NCBI RefSeq assembly: GCF_019649055.1
Contig: NW_026570221.1
Span: forward strand, 930,001-994,000
From: Paramacrobiotus metropolitanus
Taxonomy: Eukaryota > Tardigrada > Eutardigrada > Parachela > Macrobiotidae
DNA length: 64,000 nt
Direction: 5' to 3'
Shown here: in pieces, positions 30,590 through 42,078 of the stretch
How positions within the stretch are numbered: the first letter of the stretch is position 1
Layout of the letters: each line of letters begins with the position of its first letter
Position numbers and translations under genes: made by a program
The notes under the pieces: model-generated
The model's database searches: none
Seen by the model: only the letters and a program-made list of their open reading frames with translations
What the model was told of the DNA's origin: nothing

Positions 30590-33059
30590 ATGTTTGCACG
30601 AACCAACCAAATCAACGTTGTGGGTGACGAGGACGTCTTGCTGTACGGGCGCGTGGTGGACGTGGCGGAGAATGGGCTGTACATCGATCTACTTTGTCCC
30701 CTTCTGCGCCGCGAACTCATCCCCTTCCACTGCGTCTTCCGATCTGAGCGCTGCCTGCCCGCGGAGTTCTATTGGGCTTGTAATCCTCCACAGGAGATGA
30801 GCCTCACGGTGGAAGTACTGCGCCGCGAATATCCCGGTGGCGCGTGGCGCTGGTGGCCCGCCGAGATGCTGAACCCGACTAGCGCGTCATTTCCTCGCGA
30901 AGACGCCACCCATAGCGTGGCCATCGTCCGCGGACGGGAAGACAGCGGCGCCACCTGGACGGAACTCTTCCCCTTGCACCGTCTCCGCTGGCCCGTGCCG
31001 AGCTCCTGGTGGGCGGGGCGCCGTGAAAAACAACCTGGAGAGCGGTGTGTGACGCTGCCGCAGGACATTGCTGCGGGACGTTTTTTCAAGCGCTGTCTGC
31101 CGTTGCCAGCCGACTGTGCGGTGGTGAAAGCAGCACAGCTGCGTGCTCTCATGAAGGAAATGGACTGGCAACGTGTTCGCTACGGCGAGGTGGTCTGGGT
31201 CGAAGTTGTGGAAGGACAGCTGAAGTACATCATGGAGCTGGACGGGGGCGATACATTGGAGCACTTCGCAGATACCGTACAGGTTCGTCAAGGTCGCATT
31301 CTACCCACTTTTCACAATTACAATTCAGCAAATAAAACCGAAACCATTTGGAAGTTTATTAATCGATTAAACTGAAACAAAATTACACAATAAGAATGAA
31401 TAGTTCTGTATTCTGATTTAAATCCTGCGCCTATCAGTTGACCGCGATGCTCTATTGATGATTAGGTGATTCTTAAGCCATTCCACGACGCACTGATCCG
31501 ACGCCTTCCCGGTATGTTTTGTGCGATGACGGCTGCGGTTGGTGAAGCCGGGGCGGATGAATGGCGGGCCGTGACGTCGAATGTGTGGCTGGAAGTGTTC
31601 GCCCATCTGGACACGACGACACAAACCAAGCTGCGCGTGGTGTGCTCGGCGTGGAACGCTCTGCTGGATGAGCCGATCTTGACGGCCAACATCGTCATCG
31701 ACGCCAGCGCGGCCCGTTCCAGTGACAATCCGGAAACTTTCGGCTTCCATTACGGCCTGACGGCGCCCATCTGGAAGCGCATGAACCAGTCCACCAAACA
31801 CCTGATAATCCATGACGGCGGGGAGCAATTTTGCATGCGGGATTTGTCAGCCGTGGCGGACGTGATGTGTTACGCCGCGCAGGCCAACCCCGACGTCCAC
31901 CTGACGGCGCTGTTCATCGTTGGCGGCCGCAGCGTACTTCCCCAACTAGGCTCGGGTCTGTCGTGGTTCTGGAGGATGGCTCGCGGTAAGCAGTGTAAGT
32001 TGCATGCTGCGGACGATCCAAGGATGTACGATGCCGAATATCTCGCATTTCTCGCAATCACGTATTATCTGCCCCGCGATGCACTCCATCTGGTGAGGAG
32101 CACGCTGCCCCGACCGTACTGCCTCCGGTCCCAAACTGACCCGGACCTGCAGCGGGATGTCCGCCTGGCCCACTTGCGTCTGCCGATCAGCGAGGATTGG
32201 CCGTCCACGGTGTGGGAGGCGATTGAGGTGGCGCTGCCGGGGCTCGAGGATGGCGAGATGCAGGAACTGGCTGAGTGGCTCACTGTGGCTGAAATCTATC
32301 GCCGTGGAGGTTGACAAACAGGATCATCGTGAGATGGTCTGCAAAGTAAGAGCTAGTGTTAAAGAGCAGCCATTGAATATTCTTGAGTTTCGGCAGAATT
32401 AAATTCTTAGGGTAAAATAATGCAAATACAGAAAATAAAACTGAACAAATATAGCACATATGGTATAGAAAAAAAGCAGTGAATAGAGCACAGAAACTAA
32501 AAGAAGGAGAAATACATGTAAAATAAATCAAACAGGCCAGATGTAGAACTAAAATAAACAGAATAAAATTCAATAGATACGGAATTAAAATTATTCTATC
32601 TAAAAATAGGGTGAGATATAAAATCAAAACGAGACAAAATAAAACATATTACACGATACAAAGAATTGAAATTAAATGGAATAAAACATGGGTGTCCCGA
32701 GGATATAGAGTTACCACGATAAATGAGATAAAACATGATCAACTTCAGCTAGATGCAATGAAAATTATTCTTATGGCAGTAATTCAGTTGCAAACTCCAT
32801 GTTAACGGTGCAACGTCACTTAATCTGCTTTCCGCCACTGTCAAATCCGCACCATGTGTTTTTACTAGGTATTGTGCGCGGTGCAGTCCGCCGATCCGCG
32901 GCCGGCATCGAATTACTGCGGAAAGCAGTGGTGCAAGGATGGACTGCAGGATCTCCGCCTGGAGAGAAGCTGTCCCGTATGGCGCTGCGCTTCTTGCTGA
33001 TCCTGCCGTACTTCCTGCAGAATGGCCGCGACAAAGCGGTGGTGTCGGAGTCGGCTTAA
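30590..33059 (+). CDS. Tudor-like/F-box family gene, three exons (model incomplete)
   Basis: The ATG at 30590 starts MFARTNQINVVGDEDVLLYG, a beta-rich first exon of about 230 residues with RWWPAEML and WVEVVEGQLKYI, resembling the N-terminal domains of its paralogues. The exon probably ends at the CAG|GTTCG or ACC|GTACAG donors near 31275-31285. The F-box exon (about 31466-32314) has SNVWLEVFAHLDTTTQTKLR followed by VVCSAWNALL. A last exon from an acceptor TTTACTAG at 32868 reads VLCAVQSADPRPASNY and then, one frame over, EKLSRMALRFLLIL, matching the family's C-terminal exon (DPRPSAHY...KLNRFSLFAL). The frame change lies at a GG in 32961-32962. The donor joining exon 2 to exon 3 is unclear, because the F-box frame reads into TGA at 32314. 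Probable SCF substrate adaptor. Confidence 0.65.
32315..32868 (+). other. Probable intron, A-rich
   Basis: The stretch is rich in AATAAAA/AAATAAA words without ORFs and ends in TGTTTTTACTAG, a plausible acceptor for the last exon of the preceding gene. Confidence 0.4.
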
Positions 33060-33900
33060 TCTGGGCGATTATCGACTACTCGGTATTTGTCGAAATAGTT
33101 TTTTTAAAATTTTCTTGCAACGGCGTGTGAGGAGGAGTGACCTCCCCTTTCACCCGCGCCCTAGCGGCTGTTAGTTTGTTTTTCCGTTCTGGGCCTTCTG
33201 GCTGGTGTTCTCCTTTAGCACATTCTCCGTCTGGCCAGTTTTTCTGTTGCTAAATTTCACCGTCTAAGCTGATGCTTTGATATTCTGCCTTGGTGGCCTT
33301 TGATGTGTTCTATCATCACTTCTATGTTAGAGGAACAGTATACTATACATAAACAAGTAGATTCTGTTGGCGTGTGGCTTCCGTTTCTACTCGCCTTGGG
33401 TGGGCTAGCCGCCGATCCCCTGTAAGAGGCGTATCGAAGTGCGGGTATGTAGCTGGCTCGTTGAAGTAAAGAATTGCTTGAAGAGCCTTTCGTATAGCGC
33501 TTATAAATAACAGTTCTGTTAGTACGTTAAAACTACAAGAGCTTGTACGTAAAAAGTTGTACGAAGAATGAAGTTACTACTGTACCAAAAGCGCTCCGTC
33601 TTAGCGCAACTTTCCGGCTAACCAATCAGGGTTGACCGCGATAATCTCTAGCCCATGTATCACCATTAATGTCAGAATATGTTTTAGCTTTCCGGAGAAA
33701 TCTCTTAAAGAGCTGTCAAGAAAGGCTTTAGCAATGGTTACGGATTGTATCACTAGACACTAATCTTCATTCACGAGAATTGCGTACGATACTCGAAGAG
33801 ATTTCTTATTCCATCACAAGGCGGAAGGGCGACTCGAAACTTTTGTGCCAAGGATGTGAAAACTGAGTATTGGTTGATATCAATTATCGAAGTTTCTTGA
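33060..33900. other. Intergenic; one dispersed repeat, no gene
   Basis: 33127-33500 resembles 28485-28819 (GTGAGGAGGAGTGACCTCCCC and following). The rest is unremarkable. No ORF with protein-like composition was found. Confidence 0.4.
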
Positions 33901-34187
33901 ATACGAGGAGGGTTATAGTTGAGTCGGTAGCGCATAGTTGCAGCGAGTTAAACCGAACACCAGTTCCATAAGCTGTTGACGTAACAGTCAACCGTGGAAG
34001 GTTGCATTTCCAACAACTGAACTGCAGTCAGCCGGGGGGGGGGGTTGCACTGTTTGCTTACCAACCGCAGCTATTGGTTTGTGCAACCATCCGCGGTTGG
34101 CTGTTACGTCAACAACTTACCAAAATGGTGTTCAGTTTAACTCACAGCAGCTATGCGCTACCGACTCAACTATAATCCTCCTCGTAC
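33901..34187. mobile_element. Foldback element with about 105-bp arms
   Basis: ATACGAGGAGGGTTATAGTTG at the left is inverted as CAACTATAATCCTCCTCGTA at the right. Inward matches are GAGTCGGTAGCGCATAG, GTTAAAC(C/T)GAACACCA, and GTTGACGTAACAG(T/C)CAACCG. The centre contains a G10 run at about 34034. It lies directly upstream of the YEN/F-box gene at 34279, and a frame of the gene's ORF runs into it, so it may influence that promoter. Confidence 0.7.
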
Positions 34188-34278
34188 TGAACTTTTCCTG
34201 CGGATTACTGCATATGCCTATTACTTGCCATTAACCATAAGTGATTGTCTAACTCTCAGTCAGAGATACACCATTAGA

Positions 34279-36258
34279 ATGCATCTGTACGAAAACGATA
34301 AACAACCGCTTTACACGTGGAACGCGGTGGATGTGGAGATCGGCGGTCTGCTGCAGCACGGCTACGTCGTCGGCCTGGAAGAGAAGTCAGAGAACGACCT
34401 CACTCCGCCACGTCTGATCGTGAATTTCGGATGCCCGGCACAGCAGGCGGTGATTGTGGAATACGGGAAGATCTGGGACTGCTCCACACATCGATCCATT
34501 CGAAGGCGCGCGGTAACCGATGTGGAGGGGCTGCTGCACGACGGCACGCACCGTGTCTGGAAATGGCATCCCGGGAAAACGACGGTCCCACGGTTCGATG
34601 AGGTGGATGGTGTAACATTGGTGGAGGTGACGATGGACGGACAGTGTCGCCGCGAACTTATTCCCTACCGACAGATCCGCGATCCGATCCAAAGGCAGCT
34701 CCTTCCAGACGACCATTTCGTCATGCAGACGTGCCGTGTGCCCAACGGATACTGGACATTGCAGTCGTCTGCATCTGCGTCGCTGCTGCGGGAAGTTGAG
34801 CGGAAATTCTATCTGCGATTTTTCAAGGTTCTCAGCCAGGAAATGCACTTTGTGCGACGGCGCCAGAATAGGACTTTGCGGCATATGTCGCTGGATGCAG
34901 ATCTAGTGAGCCCTTGCTTTTTTGAAAGTATCCTAATTGCTTTTGATTAATGTGTCCATTATCTTACGACAGGCGAGTGTGCTCGAAAGAGAGACGAAGG
35001 CTGCTTTGCGCGTGTTGAACCGCAATCTACCCGAAGAAATCGACGAGCCGGAAAGTGAGCTCAAGCGGAAAAAGCCGTTGATTGTCGTTGAAGGGAAATT
35101 GCTGACGTTGCCGTTGGAAGTGCTGAAGGAGAGCTTCCACGCACTGGACACCGTCGATCGACAGCGTTGCCGCCGTACTTGTCAACTGTTCGACGCCCTT
35201 CTCACTTCGCTGGATTTGTGCAAAGATGTTCGTATAGCGCTGGGAAGACCTAGTCCGTCATCTGTGAAGTTGGATTGCAATTACCTCCCTTATGTCTGCA
35301 TCTTCAAGCACGTTACACCCCCTACTTGCACAATCTGGATCAACAATACCGATACGGCTGACATTAACCGCCGCAATCGAGGTCCGGGTTACACCGACGA
35401 TTCACCGTTACCGAAAGCGCTGGATCTTGTGAGGAAGGTTCTGCATGACGCCGGCAGCCGCGTCGGCCGTTTGATCGTGTCGGGGCGAGTAATAAGGGGC
35501 TCAGTGCAGCTCTCCTTCCAGTGGAAGCTAAGCGCTCTCTCCGCTGCATTATCCGCGCACATATCCAACCTGATGTCGTGCTGCGAGCGTTTAATTGTAA
35601 AGAACTATCTCCTCGTAGTGGAAAGTCCGCACGGCTCGCCCTTGATGGTCTTCTGCATTCCGACTGCCGTCTTCACTAGAGGAAATGCTGATGCGGCGCA
35701 TATTCTGGATGTATTCGAGGAGCATTTGCGCTGCGACCAGCCGCCGTTGGACGTTCAGCGTATTGCCCAGTGCCTTGCCGAACGGACAAAGAGCGAAGTC
35801 AAGGCCAAGAATGTGATCAAGGTAATAAGTTGACACGCAGTCCCAGCGCTTACGACTGTTAATGTTAACTTCTTTCCAAAAAGCTTCAACTCCTGAATCA
35901 GGGCTTATTGACGTTAGAAATTCTCGTAATATCGAACTTGTGCAAAGTGCTCTGACAGTTTCACGCGGCACACGCCACGTCGAAGGTATGTGCCTGGTGT
36001 TTTATCCTGCTTCCCTGTGCATTATCGTTCGTAATTCTGCAGATTCTTCATGACTACCAATCCTGCGATCCGCGTCCATCGGCACATTACCGAAACCAAA
36101 CGTGGACGACGGACAACGTGGCCGGCGTGGATGTGGTCAAGCTGAACCGATTCTCCCTGTTTGCCTTGTCGCGTTGCATGCGTGGGTTGAGTCTTGAGAC
36201 CAGCATTCGCTTAGGAGGACAGCGGCCATTCCGATCAACCCAGCAGCGAATCCAGTAA
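34279..36258 (+). CDS. YEN-domain/F-box protein, three exons, intact
   Basis: The start at 34279 gives MHLYENDKQPLYTWNAVDVEI, conserved with 13411 and 37289; the upstream frame enters the foldback element and is not conserved. Exon 1 (34279-34905) is the roughly 209-residue YEN domain, with LIVNFGCPAQQAV and VWKWHPGK. A 67-nt intron (34906-34972, CTA|GTGAGC to CGACAG) leads in phase 0 to exon 2 (34973-35821), with an F-box LTLPLEVLKESFHALDTVDR and QRCRRTCQLFDALL. The phase-0 donor AAG|GTAATA at 35822 and the acceptor TTCTGCAG at 36042 lead to exon 3 (36043-36258), with DPRPSAHY and VVKLNRFSLFALSRCM, ending in TAA. All frames are open, so this is the best complete member of the family in the window. 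Probable role: substrate-recognition subunit of an SCF E3 ligase. The function of the YEN domain is unknown. Confidence 0.85.
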
Positions 36259-37288
36259 CTACAGCCCGGGAAGGAACAAGTGTAAAATTTGCAAGCATTA
36301 CGGAGTTTAAATCCAGATTCACGACTTTTCGATCAGAAGCCTATTTAGCTTCATTAACGATTACGCATGCGTTCTCTTTTGCAGTTGGGGCACTTATTGG
36401 TCTACTGCTTCTTAACTTTTCCGTTAAACATTCTCTACTGTTTACTTTCTCCTTTTCATTTTGAAATTCCTAAACTTTGCACCTCAGAAATTCCGTCTCG
36501 AATCAACAATGCTAAAGCGAAGTAACTGCAGTTGTCGGGACTAGGGAGTGTAGTTGTCAAGGTGAAATCAAAGTTAATCTTTTTCCCTTACTAAACTAAA
36601 CCTTCTGTTGGCGGACCTGGTGCTTAAGGGTTTGACCAAGGTGACAAGGCTAAGAGAGGAATATTCTCACGCCAAACGCGAAGTAAAACAGTCCGCTTTA
36701 TTGATGTTATTATCAGCTATACCAAAATATAAAGGAACATTTCCTTTACGTACTAGTTAAAAGATAGTTTACCATTTCTGTTAATAGCTTTGTGCTTTCG
36801 GGAATGGGCAAAGGTAGCGAGGTGTTTTGTGACGTGCGAAAGCTACGATACGGTAGAGGCAATAACCCATTAATTTTTAATGTGGCACAACTTTATCGTC
36901 ACTGTAGTGTCCAGAACAAGGTCTAATAAGCGAGAAGAAAATCGGAAGTTGTGCACGCTTGTAGCCGGCAGAAAGGTGGACGGGTGGATGGTGGATGTTC
37001 AATGAAATCGCATCCACCAATCTGCCGGCTACACACGCTGATGTGGACAAGAGAACTATTTAGGTCAGCATGATGCAGATGCCCCTCGAGCAGCGGCTAC
37101 GTTGAAACTAAAGCAAAGCGTTAACTGACAGCCTGACATCTCGCACCGCCACTCAACATCTCATACCTGCTTTCTGTCTTCAGCTTTGAATGTAGATTTG
37201 CCTTTTCCACACTGTTCTACAGCGGTAAAAAATCTGTCCGTTCTCCCTCATTTTCTGCTTTTCACGGGAGACTATCCTACTGGAAAAC
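36259..37288. other. Intergenic, with a small inverted repeat
   Basis: No gene was seen. A small palindrome at about 36955-37037 (TGTAGCCGGCAGAAAGGTGG and the inverse CCACCAATCTGCCGGCTACA) is probably a short MITE. Confidence 0.45.
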
Positions 37289-39767
37289 ATGCACCTGTAC
37301 GAAAATGCTGAACGGTGGGTGTACGCGTGGAACGCCGTGGATGTGGACATTGACGGTCTCCTACAGCACGGCCATGTCGTTGGTCTGGAAGAGAAGTCAG
37401 AGGACGACGGCATTCCACCGCGCTTGATTGTGGATTTCGGATGCCCAACACAGCAGGCAGTGCTGGTGGAATACGGAAAGATCAGGGATAGCTCAGTCTC
37501 TCGATCTCGTATCTCGCGCCAAGGAGATAACGTTGATGTGCTGCTGCACGACGGACCTCACCGGCCCTGGAAATGGTATTCCGGAAAAATACTTTTTGGA
37601 TGGTTGAGTAATTTGAATGATGTATCGCTGGTGGAGGTAATGATCGACGGGCAGCGGCATCGCGAACTGCTTCCCCATTGTCAGATTCGAAATGCAGCGA
37701 GTCCCGTCGTGGAACCAGAAGAGCCAGAACTTGTTGCCGCAGGCCATTTCGTCATGCATACCTTTGGGGTTCCTGACGTTTACTGGACCATGCAGCCCCC
37801 GGAGGCAAGGTTGCTGCTGAAAAAGGTTGAGCGAAAGTTCCAGCTGCGATTCGTCAAGATTCTTGGTGACAAGGTGTATTATCTGCGACGGAGCCAGGAT
37901 TCGGCTCTGGGGTAAGAAGATATGGTGAGTCATGGTTGGTGTTTTAATACAGGCTATCGATTTTGTTTGCTTCCTCATGTGCTTGCCACAGGCGATGGCG
38001 TTTCAATTGGAAAGCCAGCATCCTGTTTTTCACGGTCAATTAGTCGAGAAAAGGGAGAGAGATATTGAGTTCGAACGGATACAGCTGGTTAACTACCCTG
38101 AAATCGGACTGGCGCTGCCAGTGGTGTTGTTGAAGGAAGTCTTCCAGTCACTGGATACAGTCGATCGTCAGCGCTGCCGCCGCACTTGTCCGCTGTGGGA
38201 AGCCCTTTTCACGTCGACTGAGCTGTGTCAAGAGGTGCGAGCTATGCAGCAACCGCCCCACTCTTCGTTTCCAGAACAGTGGAATTCTCGTTACGCCTTA
38301 TACTGCTGCGTTTTCAAGCTCATCACGCCCGCCACCCGCATCATCTTCATTAATGTTGCCGAAACCAACTATACGAGTCACTGCAATCCCGATTTTGCCG
38401 AAGAACTGCTGGATGTTATTGCAGCTGTCTTGAACGGCGCCGGCATGCATATCGACCGTCTTATCATACACCAGCGATCGATTAGGCTGGAAACGGCCTA
38501 CCGTGGTGGTCAGTTTAATTGGAGCGCGCAATCCGCTGAGATCGCAGCGGTCACGGCGAAGCTCCTGTCTTGCTGTGGTCGTGTGATCTGGAAGGACTAT
38601 GTCTTCACGCTGGCAGACATGGGACGACTGCTCGTGATGACTTCCCGCATCCCCCTTGCGGTCTTCACCCGGGCTCCTCTGGATGGGGCGCACATTATGG
38701 ATTTATGGGAGCAATATCTGGGCTGCGAGGGGCAGCCGTTGGATGTGCAGCACATCGCCCATTGCCTGGCCAATCGGGTCAACAATGAAGTAAAGGCCAT
38801 GAAAGTGATGCAGGTATTGCAAAGTTGTGGACGCGCATCCTTTTTTTTAATATTTCCCTTTTTTGCTTTCTGTGATTTCCAGAAGGTACAAATCAACGGT
38901 TCTTATGTCTTATGCACTATCCCATCCGGAAATATAACCCATAAAGCTAACACTATCAACTAATACCTGGTAGCGCGTTCTGAGCGCTATGTTGGCAGTT
39001 TGAGCGCTGGCTCGTAAAAAAACGATTTTTACAATGACGAATTTGATATCTCCATTATATTATTTATCTTATTATAGTAAATTTTTTGCTTCATCGCTGA
39101 TATTTCGTTTTTATCATCACCGAATAATCTGACCAGCCACGCCATATATGTGCTGTAACGCGTAAAAAGTGCAATTTGGGTGACCGGTGAAGCGCGTCGT
39201 AGTATTGAACAGTTATTCCAAACTTCGTGTTTTTCGCTGTATCAAGCTGAATTTCTACCCGTTTGCCCCGTAATAGTAATGTGTGGGTGGGCTGATGACT
39301 CAGCCCTTCTGACTCGCTATTCCCCGTTTCTGGGGTTACTGTCCCCGCATCTTCTTGCTGTTTTGACGGATATGCAGCATGGTTGCACTGGCTGCAGGAT
39401 CCGGTTTTTCTAGTAGATTGTTTTTGGCGTGGCGGCCAGTTCGCCGATCATGGTTGTTCCGTCTAGGATACCTGCCATGGCGCCGACAAAACCACACGTT
39501 ATAATAATCAGATTTCTTCGCTGAGTTGTGCGGATATTTTGTGCTACTTTTCTTTTTTGGGTACTCATACTGAATTATTCTGCAGATTCTCCAAGACTAC
39601 CAATCCGGCGATCCGCGTCATCGGCGCACTATCGAAATCTTCAGTGGACGGTGTACAGCATGGCCGACGTGGACGTGGGCAAACTGAACCGCTTCTGCCT
39701 GTATGCGCTATCTCGCTGCATGCAGCACTGGGCTCCAGCATACGTTAACAAAGGCAACGCGCGATAA
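37289..39767 (+). CDS. YEN-domain/F-box protein, three exons with lesions
   Basis: This is a close paralogue of the gene at 34279. Exon 1 (37289 on) begins MHLYENAERWVYAWNAVDVD and contains LIVDFGCPTQQAV and PWKWYSGK. The frame meets a TAA at 37913-37915, a few codons before the expected phase-0 donor ATG|GTGAGT at 37925. Exon 2 (37992-38813, acceptor TTGCCACAG) has the F-box LPVVLLKEVFQSLDTVDRQR and RRTCPLWEALF and ends at CAG|GTATTG. Exon 3 (39586-39767, acceptor TTCTGCAG) has ILQDYQSGDPR, then a one-base frame change near 39619, then DVGKLNRFCLYALSRC and TAA. Exon 2 begins GCGATGGCG, so an F-box-only product from that ATG is possible. Either a young pseudogene, two genes, or sequence errors. 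The tandem position next to 34279-36258 shows local duplication. Confidence 0.7.
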
Positions 39768-41940
39768 GTAACGTAACAAGTACTGCAAAGAGTCTACTCA
39801 ATACACACCGGAAGAGCGCGCTGTATGAATCTTGAAGGCTCAAGAAAAGAAGCGTCAAAATGAAATAATAAATTTACAACCCTTGAGATAATGTTTTCTT
39901 TGCCCCAGAATGGGCTACATACGAGTGTAAGTTAATAATTAATGAAATACAATACATTGAATGAAATGGGAAAACAAGGGAATCATGAGGAGACAGTACT
40001 CACCGTCCACGTGAAAACGTATTACTTTAAGGAATTTAAAGTTCAGTTGCTTAGATAAGACTATGGGATCGGTTTTCCTTGGTAAATTTAATCCTTCAAT
40101 AACACCACATTATGAATTGAACAGTATCGTACTTATAAGTGCGATGTCAGCATAGTCAATTAATCAAATGAAAAACTTGTCCGTTCGTGCGAATGAGGAC
40201 AGATCCGCTTTTCCTATCCAAATTTCTAAACTTTAGCGCGGAGACAAAAATAAGTAGATCGGGGCTCGTCGGTGCAAGAAGACCAATTTACTCTTCAACC
40301 TAAGTTAAAAAAACAGCGACATCTTTACACGAAGCACACGACGAGCCAAAAAAATCGCGTGCAAAGAGAACAACATCACATCTGTCTAAAAGGGCGCGGT
40401 ATCTCCTCTTCTTGCCCACGAAGGTCTGCTCGGGAGCGGCTGCCCCGCTTTAAGGCGCAGCTTGCATGTTTCCGTCATCGTATAGCTAACTGACTACAGC
40501 AGTCAGCTTGCGCTTTTTGGCAGCACTGGAATCCGGTATCTTCGGTCTGCTTATAGTCACAACAGAGAGGCTACATTGATCAACCAGCCTCAGCGGGCAA
40601 AAAAGGCTGTTCGCTGGCTTTTTAACATAGACCGTAGCGTCCTCATTTAGTCAGATTGTACGATATACTAGGCTCTTCTACGTCATCACGGCGTACCCTT
40701 ACCGGACCGTTTGACGGTAGGATTGACGGTAGAAGGCTGAGATATCGTAATGCCTACCGTTGACGTCTGCGATATAGCAACCACTCTTAGTGGCAGTGGC
40801 ATGAAGCACAACGTGTGCAGCTGCCAAATCATGCAACTTTAAAATTGTTCTGGCAGATTTTAATTGCTTTTCATTCATCAGAAAAGGATATTAGAAGAAA
40901 GATAAAATTCTAAAGAATTTTTTGATACCAAGCGAGTGCAGTTTATCTGAAAACGAACTATTCTGCAGCCATGTGAATTTAGCATGCAAAGCTTACGGAG
41001 CCGTTGGAGTACTCTGCGCGAGCTGTTACGTAAACTTCACAGGCGCTTGTGTTAAAATTTTAAATGCTCTTAGAAAGATTCATGGGCTATTAAATCTGGC
41101 CGTTTTGGTATCGAAAAATAGTTTAGCATTCTAGTTTTCATCGAGTTTTCAGCTGAACGATTGTTACCATCTGCCAAAGTCTTAAAACCGATTTGAACCG
41201 CAGCATGTTTCTCGTCAGAGGCAGGAATGGACCGTATCGTTTACCGTCTGCGCGTTGCGATCACTCCAACTTATCAACGGTACGGTCACGATACGGTGTC
41301 CCACCGTATCGTATACCGGACCGTATATCGCGACTGTGGGGCGATAATAATCTACTTTACTTTGATGACTCCAGCACAGAAAACATGTACTTCAATAAAA
41401 AGTGATGAAATCGAGTACAATGTAACTGAATTTAATTCTTCGTCACGCTCTGTTCCCACAAACTTAGTGGCAAGCGCCGGGCGCGTAATGTCTCTCATAC
41501 CTCGAGGCGCCTGTTCCCGCTGGATCCGTTCCTATACTTCTGCTGTCATAATTTGTCATAAATGATCATATCCAAATTGCTGAGCCGTAAAATTGATCAT
41601 CAATCTGTTGTACACATAACACTTTCACGATAATATTTAGGCACTTATAAGAACGTGATTTCTAGATGGTTCTTAGCAAAAAGTGACAAACTTTGAGTAA
41701 ATTTGAATCGACTGCAGTTGTTGGACACGACGAATTTATGACGAATTTTATGGGCATAAATGTGCATATTGCAAATGCAAATGTATTGGAGATGCTAGCT
41801 GTAAAGGTGAAGTTGTCAGCTTCCCATGCTACGCCTTCGGTGGCTGTTCCGTGTCACAGTGAATTTGTGCACATAATTCCAAACGGCTAAACATCATCTT
41901 ATGATTAGCCGGTTGTTACAATCCATACCTTATCCAGCTA
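39768..41940. other. Intergenic, no convincing gene
   Basis: The longest frames are about 70-112 codons and not protein-like. Notable only is a cluster of ACCGTATCG/CGATACGGT words at 41225-41335 forming imperfect palindromes. Confidence 0.4.
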
Positions 41941-41973
41941 TAAGTTTAAGTTTAAGTTTAAGTTTAAGTTTAA
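41941..41973 (-). repeat. Hexamer tail of the non-LTR retrotransposon
   Basis: Five perfect TTTAAG units on the plus strand abut the 3' end of the element. This is the terminal microsatellite from target-primed reverse transcription. Confidence 0.8.
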
Positions 41974-42078
41974 TGGTTTAACGTCCACACACAATCTGGG
42001 CTAAGGCCCAATCCGAGGCAGTAGACACGTCATAAAAAAACAACGAGAAACATTAAATGGTCATAATTAAACAAATTT

